From: Clostridium estertheticum
Lineage (GTDB): Bacteria; Bacillota; Clostridia; Clostridiales; Clostridiaceae
Direction: 5' to 3'
Length of the DNA: 64,000 nt
Assembly (NCBI RefSeq): GCF_011065935.2
Contig: NZ_JAAMNH020000001.1
Span: forward strand, 3,493,001 to 3,557,000
The notes under the pieces were generated by a model that was given only the letters and a program-made list of their open reading frames with translations, was not told the origin of the DNA and searched no databases. Numbering within the stretch: position 1 is the stretch's first letter; each line of letters starts with the position of its first letter. Shown here piece by piece: positions 9,252-18,117 of this stretch. The position numbers and the translations under genes are program-made.

Positions 9252-9278
9252 AAGAAGAGTACATATTGAACTCTTCTT
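9252..9278 (-). terminator. Terminator after the NCS2 permease
   Basis: A 9 bp stem, AAGAAGAGT / ACTCTTCTT, with a 9-base loop is followed on the minus strand by a T-run (TTTTC). Confidence 0.8.
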
Positions 9279-9324
9279 ACTAGTAATAAGTATATATCCT
9301 TGTACACTCATATCATGCTATGAC

Positions 9325-10746
9325 TTAAGGTAATATGATAAATCTAATTATAAATAATGCTGCTAAAACGTAAACTATAGGACTTACTTCCTTGTATTTT
9401 CCTGTTGCAACTTTTACTATTGGATAAAAAATAATTCCTGCCGCTATACCATTTGCTATACTATAGCTAAAAGGCATTATTGCTATAGTAAAGAATGCTG
9501 GAAGAGCTTCTGTAAAATCTTCAAAGTCTATTTTAGTCACTGCACTCATCATAAGTACCCCAACTATTACAAGTGCTGGAGCAGTAGCTTCAGCTGGCAC
9601 TATTCCTACAAGTCCACTAAAGAATAATGAACATAAAAACAATACTCCCACTGTGGCTGATGTAAGACCTGTTCTTCCGCCTTCTGCAACTCCTGCTGTG
9701 GATTCAACATAAGTTACTACAGTACTTGTTCCCATGAATGCGCCTGCTGTAGTAGCTAATGCATCTGACATCAATGCCTTTTTCATATTTTTCACTCTAC
9801 CAGTTTCATCCAGCATGTTAGCTTTTGTTGCTGTTCCTACAAGTGTTCCTATAGTATCAAACAGGTCTACTAAGCTAAAAGTTATTACAACCATTATTAC
9901 ACTTACTATTGCTGAAAATACTCCCTTAGATGCACCTGCCCCTAAAAGACCTGCAAAGTCAAACTTCATAAATGTGGGAGCAAGAGATGGAGGTGCACTA
10001 AATACTTGAACCCCTGTGAGTTTAGTAATTCCAAAAGGAATTCCTACTATTGAAGTTATAATTATTCCAAATAATATAGAGCCCTTTACTTTTCTGGCCA
10101 TAAGTATTGCCGTAACAGTTATACCTATTAATGCCACTATTGTGCTTGGATTGGTAAAGTTACCAAATGTTACTAAAGTTTCTTTGCTTCCTACGATGAT
10201 ACCACCACTTTTAAAACCGATAAGTGCTATAAATAGACCAATACCACCTGAAATAGCAAGTTTTAAATTCTGAGGTAATGCATCAACTATTTTTTCTCGT
10301 ATTGAAGTAAGCGTTATTATTATAAATAAAATTCCAGACAAAAGAACTGCTGCTAATGCTTGTTGCCACGTATATCCCAGGGTTAAGCATACGCTATATG
10401 TAAAGAATGCATTGAGTCCCATGCCTGGTGCCTGTGCAAAAGGCAGATTAGCGTAGAACGCCATTACAAAAGTACCCACTGCCGCTGCAAGACATGTAGC
10501 TGCAAAAACTGATGCTACAATTGGATCATTTAGAGCATTAAAGGCTGCTGCGCCATCTCCCTTTATTCCGGGTAGATTCATTCCAGCAAATTTAAGAATG
10601 TTAGGATTTACAAATATAATATATGCCATAGTTATGAATGTAGTTATACCTGCAAGTATTTCTGTTTTTACCGATGTATTATTTTCTTTTAGTTTAAAAA
10701 GTTTTTCAAATATTGAATTTTCGACCTTATCTTTTGTTGATTTCAT
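9325..10746 (-). CDS. NCS2 family purine permease (AdeP/PbuG-like)
   Basis: The 473-residue polytopic protein belongs to the AzgA-like branch of NCS2 transporters, which import adenine, guanine or hypoxanthine with protons. The N-terminus (KENNTSVKTEILAGITTFITMAYII) and QAPGMGLNAFFTYSVC are diagnostic of that branch; DLFDTIGTLVG and the later FTEALPAF segment are also present. Around a dozen hydrophobic segments fit the family topology. The start at 10746 has AGGGGATAAAT. I looked for a purine riboswitch in the 145 bp upstream and did not see its conserved core; the sigma-A promoter at 10829-10857 is direct. The exact purine is not readable from sequence. Confidence 0.9.
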   Translation of the reverse strand: MKSTKDKVENSIFEKLFKLKENNTSVKTEILAGITTFITMAYIIFVNPNILKFAGMNLPGIKGDGAAAFNALNDPIVASVFAATCLAAAVGTFVMAFYANLPFAQAPGMGLNAFFTYSVCLTLGYTWQQALAAVLLSGILFIIITLTSIREKIVDALPQNLKLAISGGIGLFIALIGFKSGGIIVGSKETLVTFGNFTNPSTIVALIGITVTAILMARKVKGSILFGIIITSIVGIPFGITKLTGVQVFSAPPSLAPTFMKFDFAGLLGAGASKGVFSAIVSVIMVVITFSLVDLFDTIGTLVGTATKANMLDETGRVKNMKKALMSDALATTAGAFMGTSTVVTYVESTAGVAEGGRTGLTSATVGVLFLCSLFFSGLVGIVPAEATAPALVIVGVLMMSAVTKIDFEDFTEALPAFFTIAIMPFSYSIANGIAAGIIFYPIVKVATGKYKEVSPIVYVLAALFIIRFIILP

Positions 10747-10828
10747 ATTTATCCCCTATTCTGTATTTTATTATAGCTTGGGTAATGATTAACAATTTAT
10801 CATTAGTGGGTATTTCCTTTTCACAAAC

Positions 10829-10857
10829 ATAATATCAAAAAAAGATATTTCCGTCAA
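10829..10857 (-). promoter_or_regulatory. Predicted sigma-A promoter of the purine permease gene
   Basis: TTGACG and TATTAT are separated by 17 bp on the minus strand, about 80 bp before the start codon. Confidence 0.7.
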
Positions 10858-10890
10858 TGCCATCACGAATATTTAAATTAAATTTCTTTA

Positions 10891-11886
10891 CTATATTCGG
10901 CTTTTATATCGTCCTCTTTCAAACATACCTTCAATTTCTTCTAAGTTTGTGGTACTAGCAAGTGCAAGCATAAGTTTAATTCTAGCCTTTTGACCTGGAA
11001 GGCTATCTCCGAAAATCACACCAGCGTTTCTAAGCTCTTTCCCACCACCAGGATACCCATAAGAATCTAATACCCTTCCTTTGAAACATCTAGATACCAT
11101 AACTACTGCCACGCCATTTTTTATAGCTTTTTTTACTCCTTCTGCCATTTTCGGTGGAATGTTTCCTCTTCCCATAGCTTCAATAACAAGCCCTCTTGCA
11201 CCCTGCTCCACACAAAAATCAATTAATTTCGAATCCATTCCAGCACAAGCTTTTATTAAATCTACCCTAGTTTCTATTTTTTCAGTTAATATATGTTCTT
11301 TTTTTAAACTATCCCTATAAAATATCGCTTCATTATTGTCGATAATCCCTATGGGACCAAATTCTGGGCTCTGAAAAGTATTTAGATGCATAGAATGTGC
11401 TTTAGTGACTTCACCAGCACAATTAAGTTCATCATTTAAGCATACGAGTACTCCCCTATTGCGCGCCTCCTCTGAAATAGCAGTACAAATAGATGCTGAT
11501 AAATTTGCTGGTCCATCATACCCAAGTTCTGAACTATTTCTCATTGAACCAGTAACAATTACAGGCTTTGGATTATCTATAGTTAGGTGCAATAGATAGG
11601 CGGTTTCCTCAAGTGAATCTGTACCATGAGTCACTACAACTCCACATATATCCTCTCTAAGTAGGAAACTTTGTATGTATTTAGATAGTTCCATCATGAG
11701 TTCTGGAGTCATATGAGGTCCTGGTAGACTTGAAAAAGTATATGATTCTATTTGTGCATAATTTTCAATTCCCGTAACCATAGACATTATTTCTTCTCCA
11801 CTTAGTGTTGGGATTGCAGCCTTTATTCTTGGATCAACCGTCATAGCTATTGTGCCGCCATTAAATATAACCGCAACTTTTTTCAT
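10891..11886 (-). CDS. ansA: Type I L-asparaginase
   Basis: The enzyme hydrolyses L-asparagine to aspartate and ammonia. The 331-residue protein has both catalytic motifs: GGTIAM with the nucleophile Thr12, and THGTDSLEE with Thr86 and Asp90. There is no signal peptide, so it is a cytosolic form. TGSMRNSSELGYDGPANL is the usual substrate-loop region. The ATG at 11886 follows AGGAGG. It stands alone between the purine permease and a group of very small genes. Confidence 0.93.
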   Translation of the reverse strand: MKKVAVIFNGGTIAMTVDPRIKAAIPTLSGEEIMSMVTGIENYAQIESYTFSSLPGPHMTPELMMELSKYIQSFLLREDICGVVVTHGTDSLEETAYLLHLTIDNPKPVIVTGSMRNSSELGYDGPANLSASICTAISEEARNRGVLVCLNDELNCAGEVTKAHSMHLNTFQSPEFGPIGIIDNNEAIFYRDSLKKEHILTEKIETRVDLIKACAGMDSKLIDFCVEQGARGLVIEAMGRGNIPPKMAEGVKKAIKNGVAVVMVSRCFKGRVLDSYGYPGGGKELRNAGVIFGDSLPGQKARIKLMLALASTTNLEEIEGMFERGRYKSRI

Positions 11887-12020
11887 TTGAAATTCCTCCT
11901 AATATTTAGTCTTAAAATTAAATATAATTTTTCTGGGACAAACAAACTCTATTTTACAATATATTTATAACAATTACATCTCTTATTTTAAAATTTTGTA
12001 CCTGGTAATAAAAGAAAATA

Positions 12021-12048
12021 AGATATACTCCTTGTTACAAGTATATCT
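12021..12048 (-). terminator. Hairpin downstream of the small-gene group
   Basis: AGATATAC / GTATATCT with a 12-base loop is followed on the minus strand by TATTTTCTTTT. It probably ends transcripts from the 12145-12771 small genes. Confidence 0.5.
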
Positions 12049-12144
12049 TATTTACATCATTGCCATTATAATGAATAATTATTACAATATATATTTTTTA
12101 ATATGACATAATCATTCATGAATATGACAGCATAACTATTCAAA

Positions 12145-12345
12145 TTATTTACTCTTTAAATATTCAAATAAATTCTTTTCTATTTCATCTGCACCATTAC
12201 CATCTAAAGTTATATACTGCCTATGGCCATCTAACGCTTTTACTTCAACCTTTCCTATTTCTTCACCAGTAACTTTATCAATATCACGTTCAAACTTCAT
12301 TATCTTATAGCCTTCACTTATAAACTGTTCTGTTTGATTTGCCAT
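12145..12345 (-). CDS. Small hypothetical protein, 66 aa
   Basis: A 66-residue soluble protein that I do not recognise. The middle (FERDIDKVTGEEIGKVEVKALD) and the end (GADEIEKNLFEYLKSK) suggest a small beta-strand and helix domain with acidic character. The ATG at 12345 is 10 bases after AAGGAG; a TTG one codon earlier is less likely. It is the most distal of three consecutive tiny minus-strand genes and probably shares a transcript with them. Confidence 0.6.
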   Translation of the reverse strand: MANQTEQFISEGYKIMKFERDIDKVTGEEIGKVEVKALDGHRQYITLDGNGADEIEKNLFEYLKSK

Positions 12346-12424
12346 CAAATCACGCTCCTTTTCTATATACAGATGTATACTTTAAAGTTTAAAATAAAAT
12401 GTAACTATCATCCAAAATTTTATT

Positions 12425-12535
12425 TTAATTCCTTCTTTCCTTCTTCTGCTCCTTTTGTTTATCACTAGGCTCTGTTCTTTTAGTCCCAATATTTACTTCT
12501 TGACTATTAGCCTCACTTTTTTTACCCTTTTGCAT
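12425..12535 (-). CDS. Tiny hydrophilic protein, 36 aa
   Basis: The 36-codon frame starts at an ATG with an excellent AAGGAGG site 7 bases upstream. The product is almost entirely polar and basic (ends KQKEQKKERRN), with no hydrophobic core. It is likely a disordered peptide or a small nucleic-acid-binding protein. I know of no family for it. The support is the ribosome site and the position between two similar small genes. Confidence 0.5.
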   Translation of the reverse strand: MQKGKKSEANSQEVNIGTKRTEPSDKQKEQKKERRN

Positions 12536-12627
12536 ATTATTACCCTCCTTAAAATGGCGTTTGTTTTACAATAGTTTTTCTGCAAATTCATTTGAATAAG
12601 TTGCAATACTATCACTACTTATATTAT

Positions 12628-12771
12628 CTACTCAAGAGTTTCTCCATTGAAATTTTCATACAGTGGTGGTTTTTTCTTATCGCCATTACTTTTCTTAGGT
12701 CTACTTATATTGTCACGTTTAACATTAATATTACTATTTTTACTACCTCCAACATGTTGATGATCTGGCAT
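12628..12771 (-). CDS. Small polar hypothetical protein, 47 aa
   Basis: The 47-codon frame has an ATG behind AAAGGAG and a product rich in Asn, Lys, Ser and Gly, ending PPLYENFNGETLE. Low complexity implies disorder. It is first of the three-gene group 12771-12145 and all three share strong ribosome sites. The function is unknown. Confidence 0.5.
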   Translation of the reverse strand: MPDHQHVGGSKNSNINVKRDNISRPKKSNGDKKKPPLYENFNGETLE

Positions 12772-13141
12772 ATTTAAAACTCCTTTCAAATTAAAATATA
12801 TTCTTTTTTATTTTCTGTCTATTTAAGAATTATTATACCTAGTAGCATTATTTATAATGTTTTTTCATATAATAATAAAGAATATTTATTTTATATATAC
12901 TGTAAAATATAGTAACCTTTTAATGAAATCCCCATAATATATATTAAAGTAACATTAATTGTAATATTTTTCATATTATTAATTACTTATTTGTTTGTTT
13001 CTATCCCCCCCCATAAAAAACCACCGCTCTATTAAATAGATTGGTGGTTTTATCATTATGGTTAAAATATTTCTTTATATTTGGAATATTAATTTGCCTA
13101 TGGTTAATATATATAAGTAAGTAATTTATGAGGTGTATTAA
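12772..13141. other. AT-rich intergenic region between divergent small genes
   Basis: About 370 bp without a supported gene. It must hold the promoters of the minus-strand small genes and of the plus-strand 61-codon gene. I could not place either with confidence. The only structured part is the hairpin at 13018-13050 with an adjoining run of eight C at 13005-13012. Confidence 0.6.
13018..13050 (-). terminator. Orphan terminator-like hairpin beside an 8-base C tract
   Basis: AAACCACC pairs with GGTGGTTT and TCTATT with AATAGA inside. On the minus strand it is followed by a T6 run and then eight G. No gene ends at it in either direction, so the transcript it would terminate is unknown. Confidence 0.55.
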
Positions 13142-13327
13142 ATGGATGATGATTTTAAAAAAATAATACATGCTGAAATTAATAAACCTACTAGTAAAAA
13201 TGTTGATATTAAAACCCCAAAGCCCAAAAATAGAGATTACAGGCTTATGGTCCTTTGGGTTATAGTAGGTTTACTTGCTGTATTACTACTTTACTATGCT
13301 TATCAAATGATATACATTTACTTTTAG
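13142..13327 (+). CDS. Small single-span membrane protein, 61 aa
   Basis: A 61-residue protein with a charged, lysine-rich N-terminal half (residues 1-34) and one C-terminal transmembrane helix (about 35-58, LMVLWVIVGLLAVLLLYYAY), ending YIYF. The topology would be a tail-anchored or single-pass protein with its head in the cytoplasm. The start has GAGGTG six bases upstream. I do not recognise a family. It converges on the rubrerythrin-like gene and shares its terminator. Confidence 0.65.
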   Translation: MDDDFKKIIHAEINKPTSKNVDIKTPKPKNRDYRLMVLWVIVGLLAVLLLYYAYQMIYIYF

Positions 13328-13399
13328 TGGATTTTAACTATTAAACTATATTTTATAGTATTATTTTCAAAATAGAAATTTTACACTTTATTGTAAAAA

Positions 13400-13442
13400 A
13401 AGAAGGTATTTATGTTTATTTATTAAACATAAATACCTTCTT
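13400..13442. terminator. Bidirectional terminator
   Basis: A perfect 19 bp stem (13400-13418 with 13424-13442) and a 5-base loop are flanked by A7 on the left, giving a T-run for the minus-strand gene. It lies between two convergent genes. Confidence 0.9.
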
Positions 13443-13503
13443 CCTTTAATTAAACATATAAAGCTATATTGATGTAAATCATAAATATTAATATAAGAAT
13501 TAT

Positions 13504-13995
13504 TTAAAATGGTGCATAACCTTGCTCTGACCACCATTCTTCTCTTAGCTCCTCATACTGTGATGAAAATTTATATAAATGAATTGTTTCCCATTTGATT
13601 AAAATATTAAATAATTCCTTGGCTTCTTTAATTTCAGTTTCTTTAGCAGCCTTTGTATAGTATTCTATTGATGCTTTTTCCATCTGTATTCCAATGCCAA
13701 AAGCAGATACTGCAATGCCAGCATCCTTTCTATCAATATTCTCCCATTTAAAAATTGCTGGAGAAGTTGGTTCAGGAATTAATGCCATTTGAAAATCCAC
13801 CATATTATCAGCTTTAACCTTGTTAAACAAGTCCTTTAGCCAAACTACATGTTGCATTTCTTCCTCAGCAAGTTCTAAAAAAGCATTTTTCACTTCTGTA
13901 GAATTAGAATTACTTGCCGCCATATTATAAAATTCATATCCTTCTACCTCGTTTATAATTGCTTGTTTTATAATCATTAGTTCTTGATTGTTCAC
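13504..13995 (-). CDS. Rubrerythrin-like ferritin-family protein without rubredoxin domain
   Basis: A 163-residue four-helix ferritin-like protein. Helix motifs that can supply the di-iron ligands are visible: NEVEGYEFY (Glu near 16), EEEMQHV (Glu and His near 49-51), EKASIEYY (near 108) and KWETIHLY (Glu and His near 137-140). The C-terminal rubredoxin CxxC modules of full rubrerythrin are absent. Such proteins are linked to peroxide reduction or iron handling in anaerobes. Translation begins at GTG (13995) behind GAGGAGGAG. The biochemical role is inferred. Confidence 0.8.
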   Translation of the reverse strand: MNNQELMIIKQAIINEVEGYEFYNMAASNSNSTEVKNAFLELAEEEMQHVVWLKDLFNKVKADNMVDFQMALIPEPTSPAIFKWENIDRKDAGIAVSAFGIGIQMEKASIEYYTKAAKETEIKEAKELFNILIKWETIHLYKFSSQYEELREEWWSEQGYAPF

Positions 13996-14186
13996 TATTA
14001 TCTCCTCCTCAATATACTATTAAAAATTCAAATTCAGCTTATATTAATTGTCCATTAATAATTAATATCTTTTTATTATTTTATCATATTTTGAAAAATA
14101 ATACAACAATTATGTTTTATTACTTTTGTATAAATAAAATATTAGGAACAGTTTACAATTTTGAATAAAATTAAAATTTTCCAATC

Positions 14187-14206
14187 TTGTTATAAAATTA
14201 TAACAA
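14187..14206. promoter_or_regulatory. Palindrome at the promoter of the secreted protein gene
   Basis: Nine-base arms TTGTTATAA / TTATAACAA flank 2 bp. It overlaps the likely -35 region of a promoter with TAAAAT at 14213-14218, so it fits a repressor operator. The half-sites resemble Rex sites but the spacing is wrong. Confidence 0.5.
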
Positions 14207-14265
14207 TTGTGTTAAAATAATTGAGAAAGTAAAAGTAAGTATAAGCAGAGGGGGATTTACAAGAG

Positions 14266-17217
14266 ATGAAAAAATTATTAAAAAACGCATTTGTTTTATT
14301 GGTATTTTGTGTTCTGTTATTATCTGCACATACTTCATATGCATTTGAATCTAGGAATGATGAAGTAGTTAGCGCAAATAAAGTCTGGAATATTCAGTTT
14401 AATAAAGAACTTAAATATGATAACGCATTAAAGCAATCTATAACTATAGTAGATAGTGTGGGAACCATAATTGATACAAAATTAGAACTAGGAAAAGATA
14501 TGCAATCTATTATAATTAAGCCGCCAGCAAAAGGATATACCCTTGGAAAAATGTATACATTGAAAATTGCTACAGACATTTATTCAAAAGACAATATGAA
14601 ATTGCAGGAACCCATACAAATGAATTTTAAAATCAATAATAATGTACTTGTAGAAAACAATGAAAACCTTAAGGTTATTTTTAATGATAACTGTAGTAGC
14701 ATATTTGATAGTGGCTGGAGTAAAAGTCTTGATAATTCACAGCAATCATTTATATCCGATTTTAGTGAGCATAATAAATATATTACTAATGTTCCATATG
14801 AACAATATTTATTTTATAATAGCTCACAAAATTCAATAATGCAACTAAGTAAAAACGTAGAAATAGGAGCTGGACCTTTCAATATAGAATTTGATGCTAA
14901 AATGGTGGATTTACAAACTCCAAGTAAAAATTCAGGTTGGAGAGGCTTTGCAATAGATGCAATTGCTAATAATAAAAGATACCGCTTAAGCTTTAATAGC
15001 AAAGACTCAGATAACAAAATAAAAATAAACTTAATGAATAAAGCCTCAGGAGATGGTTCTTTTCAAACTGTTGATGCCTATTTGCCTAAGGATGATAATA
15101 TTCATAGATGGTCTATTAAAAATAATGGAAATAATACCATTTCCATATTACTGGATGGAAATAATATAGCTAACTTCTATGATCCAGAATTAGTAAGTAC
15201 TGGCCTTAATGATAGGGTTATTTTATATAATGATATGACTGATGCAACTACTGGCATCAATCAAATATATATAGAAAATTTTGCTATAACAAAATCTTTA
15301 ACGATAAAAGACTTTACTGTAATTGCCGATGAAAATAAACAAACTGTAAATGCTTCCATATCTATGAATATTGAAGATGAGAAGCTTATACTGGAAAAGC
15401 ATTATATAATTAAATGTAGCTTATACAAAAACGATAAAATTGTAGCTGAGGATACAAAGACACTAGACAATAAAAATATTAGTTTTACACTCAATAATAT
15501 AACCCAATCTGGAGAAATGAAAGTTGTAGCTACGGTTATTGCAGTAGATAAAAAAATTGATGAAATATCAAAAATTATTAACCTTAATGTTGCCACAGTT
15601 AATTTAGAGCCAGGTCAAACTATAAGCTCCCAGCCAGGAAAAGTATACTTATATAATAAAATGGATAAGATGCTTACAAACGACCAAAATGATGCACAGC
15701 ACTCAGGGTGGGAACTAGAGACTTACACAGATTATGACACTAATAAGACTGGAACAATACTTGAAAATGTAGAAAATGCTCTTCCCATAAATATTCCCAT
15801 AAAACTAAATGGCTGGTTTAGGGTTTATGTAGGGTATGTTACAGGTACGGAAAGCTTTAAAATAGGTCAAACAGATGGTTCTTCCATGCTCCAAATAAAT
15901 GGTGATATATCTCTTGCCTCGAACGAGTTATATGGTGATCAGTTTATTAATGAAAAATCTACAATAATATCAAATTTTAATAGCAGTTCAATTAAAATTT
16001 TCCCAAGCTCATCACAAAGAGCCAGGATTGCTTATATTAAACTAGTAGGTTTAACCGACGAGCAGATATCCATATATGGGCTACAATCAGAGAATAAAAA
16101 AACAGTACTATATGATCTTGATGGATATTCCGCTTTTTTCGATGGATCATATCCTAATATTGAAACTCTTAAAAGTAGAACTGTAGATATTCTTTCTGGT
16201 AGAAATGTTGGAGAATTAAATTGGTGTTTAGGAACTACAGGTATGTTAAATTATAATAGTAAATATGCTGGCAATGCCTTTGAAGGTCTAGAAGCATATG
16301 ATGATCAACTTAGAGATGGTGATAAATTAGCAAAATATCAAATATTAAATATCTTAAGTTCTGGAAAATCCCCTTTAGAAATCCTTGCTGATAGAGGACA
16401 GGAGAAGGGAATGAAGGTTAATGCCTCATTTAGAATGGATACATTTTATAATCCACTAATTTACGGATTTTTAAATGGTGCTATGTATAATGAATATAAT
16501 AAGTTTACTCAACTTGGAAGCTACGAATTAGACTATAAGTACCCAGAGGTTAGAGCTTACATAAAAAACATACTTTTGGAATCAGCCTCTTTTAATAATG
16601 TTTCAGGCATAACATTAGATTTTTGTAGATATCCTACAATCTTCGGACCAGAAACTTCAAATGAAGAAAAAATACTCATTATGAATGAATTTTTACGAGG
16701 TTTAAGGCGTGAACTACCAAAAAACAAAACCATTACCATAAGAGTACCCTACAATGAACCTATTAAATATGGCTATGATATTAATACATGGATTAAAGAA
16801 GGTTTGCTTAATAGATTAATACCCTCAAGTATTGGTCGAGAGGAGTATTTTAATATTAAACCATATGTAGATATGGTAAAAAACACCAATGTGCAATTAT
16901 ATATTGGTATTTCTGCAGATGTTAGTGGACATGACATTACAAAAGAAGAGGAAGAGTTAATAAAGCAAGGATTATATGTAAATAATAAAGTATATTTAGA
17001 TGTCCAGCAGTATTTGCTACGAGCTTGCGCCGTATATAAAGCTGGTGCTGATGGAGTATTCTTATTCAACTCAAGTTCCAGTCTTCTTGTAGATAACAAT
17101 GCACCTATTGAATCAACCTTCATAGGTGATAAATCCTTAATTCAAAAGTGGCGTGAATTTGATTACGCATCAGGCTTTATGATAAATAAAATTAATGTTC
17201 AAAAGCCAACCTTCTAA
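14266..17217 (+). CDS. Secreted multidomain protein with glycosidase-like C-terminal barrel
   Basis: The 983-residue protein starts with a signal peptide (residues 1-27, ending SYAFE). It continues with an SbsA/Big-type Ig-like domain (about 35-125) and a LamG/concanavalin-like segment (about 140-345, with FNIEFDAKMV and IHRWSIKNNG). A second Ig-like domain (about 345-450) and a beta-rich carbohydrate-binding-like part (about 455-600) follow. The last 370 residues look like a TIM barrel of the GHL10/DUF187 glycosidase type, where VSGITLDFCRYP resembles the conserved strand-4 motif and GADGVFLFN a later strand. No sortase motif or S-layer repeats are seen, so it is probably released. The substrate is unknown. 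AGGGGG lies upstream of the ATG. Confidence 0.7.
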   Translation: MKKLLKNAFVLLVFCVLLLSAHTSYAFESRNDEVVSANKVWNIQFNKELKYDNALKQSITIVDSVGTIIDTKLELGKDMQSIIIKPPAKGYTLGKMYTLKIATDIYSKDNMKLQEPIQMNFKINNNVLVENNENLKVIFNDNCSSIFDSGWSKSLDNSQQSFISDFSEHNKYITNVPYEQYLFYNSSQNSIMQLSKNVEIGAGPFNIEFDAKMVDLQTPSKNSGWRGFAIDAIANNKRYRLSFNSKDSDNKIKINLMNKASGDGSFQTVDAYLPKDDNIHRWSIKNNGNNTISILLDGNNIANFYDPELVSTGLNDRVILYNDMTDATTGINQIYIENFAITKSLTIKDFTVIADENKQTVNASISMNIEDEKLILEKHYIIKCSLYKNDKIVAEDTKTLDNKNISFTLNNITQSGEMKVVATVIAVDKKIDEISKIINLNVATVNLEPGQTISSQPGKVYLYNKMDKMLTNDQNDAQHSGWELETYTDYDTNKTGTILENVENALPINIPIKLNGWFRVYVGYVTGTESFKIGQTDGSSMLQINGDISLASNELYGDQFINEKSTIISNFNSSSIKIFPSSSQRARIAYIKLVGLTDEQISIYGLQSENKKTVLYDLDGYSAFFDGSYPNIETLKSRTVDILSGRNVGELNWCLGTTGMLNYNSKYAGNAFEGLEAYDDQLRDGDKLAKYQILNILSSGKSPLEILADRGQEKGMKVNASFRMDTFYNPLIYGFLNGAMYNEYNKFTQLGSYELDYKYPEVRAYIKNILLESASFNNVSGITLDFCRYPTIFGPETSNEEKILIMNEFLRGLRRELPKNKTITIRVPYNEPIKYGYDINTWIKEGLLNRLIPSSIGREEYFNIKPYVDMVKNTNVQLYIGISADVSGHDITKEEEELIKQGLYVNNKVYLDVQQYLLRACAVYKAGADGVFLFNSSSSLLVDNNAPIESTFIGDKSLIQKWREFDYASGFMINKINVQKPTF

Positions 17218-17249
17218 GTATATGGTAACTATTTATTGATTTTTAATAG

Positions 17250-17300
17250 TATACGGATTATTATAAGCATTCATTATGATAATACGTATATTATTTTTAT
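17250..17300 (+). terminator. Terminator of the secreted protein gene
   Basis: A 17 bp imperfect stem (17250-17266 with 17274-17290) and a 7-base loop are followed by TTATTTTTAT. Confidence 0.65.
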
Positions 17301-17319
17301 CTCATTTAAAAAGAAGTCC

Positions 17320-17348
17320 TTGACAGTTTATGATTAAGGTGATATATT
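17320..17348 (+). promoter_or_regulatory. Consensus sigma-A promoter of gpx-ohrR
   Basis: TTGACA and TATATT are spaced by 17 bp. A 7 bp inverted repeat (TTTATGA at 17327 and TCATAAA at 17353) brackets the -10 box. Confidence 0.8.
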
Positions 17349-17368
17349 CAAGTCATAAATCAATTGAA

Positions 17369-17395
17369 TACAATTTAATTTAACATAATTAAATT
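17369..17395. promoter_or_regulatory. Predicted OhrR-type operator
   Basis: Downstream of the gpx promoter lies a palindrome with nine-base arms, AATTTAATT (17372-17380) and AATTAAATT (17387-17395), around TAACAT. TACAATTTAATTTAA at 17369-17383 also matches 13 of 15 positions of the TACAATTnAATTGTA site known for Bacillus OhrR. Because ohrR is the next gene but one, autoregulation is likely. Confidence 0.55.
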
Positions 17396-17442
17396 AACAT
17401 ATTGTAATATAAGAAAAACATTTAAAGGAGGATTATTAAATT

Positions 17443-17988
17443 ATGAACATTTATAACTATAAATTTAAAACTATCGATGGAGAGGATGCAACGTTAGGTG
17501 AGTTCAAAGATAAGGTATTATTAATAGTTAATACTGCAAGTAAATGTGGGTTTACACCTCAATTTACTGATTTACAAAAACTATATGAGAAATATAATTC
17601 TAAAGGCTTTGAAATACTTGGTTTCCCATCTAATCAGTTTGCAGAGCAAGAACCTGCAAATAATGACGAGGTAAAAAGTTTTTGTGAAATTAATTTTGGA
17701 GTAACTTTTCCACTTTCTGAAAAAGTTGAAGTTAGAGGTAATGATGCTCATCCACTATTTAAATATTTAACTGATAAAGTAGCATTTAAAGGATTTGACA
17801 TGAATAACCCAAGTGCTAAACATTTACATGATTTTTTACAAGAAAAATTTCCTGACTATTTATTAGGTGATTCAATTAAATGGAATTTCACTAAATTTTT
17901 AGTAGATAGACAAGGAAATGTTGTAGAAAGATTTGAATCACCCATAGAGCCAATGGGTATTGAAGAAAATATAAAAAAACTACTATAA
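17443..17988 (+). CDS. Glutathione peroxidase-family thiol peroxidase
   Basis: The 181-residue thioredoxin-fold enzyme reduces organic hydroperoxides; bacterial members usually use thioredoxin rather than glutathione. The peroxidatic residue is Cys35 in TASKCGFTPQ, encoded by TGT, so it is not a selenocysteine form. FPSNQFAEQEP (catalytic Gln69) and IKWNFTKFLVD (Trp near 147) complete the catalytic set. The start has AAAGGAGG. The gene is followed by a terminator and then an OhrR-type regulator, which suggests induction by organic peroxides. Confidence 0.93.
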   Translation: MNIYNYKFKTIDGEDATLGEFKDKVLLIVNTASKCGFTPQFTDLQKLYEKYNSKGFEILGFPSNQFAEQEPANNDEVKSFCEINFGVTFPLSEKVEVRGNDAHPLFKYLTDKVAFKGFDMNNPSAKHLHDFLQEKFPDYLLGDSIKWNFTKFLVDRQGNVVERFESPIEPMGIEENIKKLL

Positions 17989-18015
17989 AACTCCATTGCG
18001 TTAATTTTACTAGTG

Positions 18016-18070
18016 TGAACATAAAACATATTTTTCAAGTTTTAATATATGTTTTATGTTCATACTTTTT
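18016..18070 (+). terminator. Terminator between gpx and ohrR
   Basis: A 16 bp perfect stem (18016-18031 with 18047-18062) and a 15-base loop are followed by a T7 run. It would reduce read-through into ohrR. Confidence 0.85.
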
Positions 18071-18117
18071 TTATTTTAACATAAGTAAAATGAAAAACCA
18101 TAAAGGAAGTGATCCAA

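Noticed and set aside
10747..10890. Purine riboswitch ahead of the NCS2 permease
   Set aside because: The conserved purine-aptamer core and its paired arms are not visible; a plain promoter lies at 10829-10857.
14187..14206. Rex (NADH-sensing) operator at TTGTTA...TAACAA, also at 32283-32303
   Set aside because: Half-sites match but their spacing is 8 and 9 bp instead of the 6 bp of the known Rex consensus, so I only call the first a palindrome.
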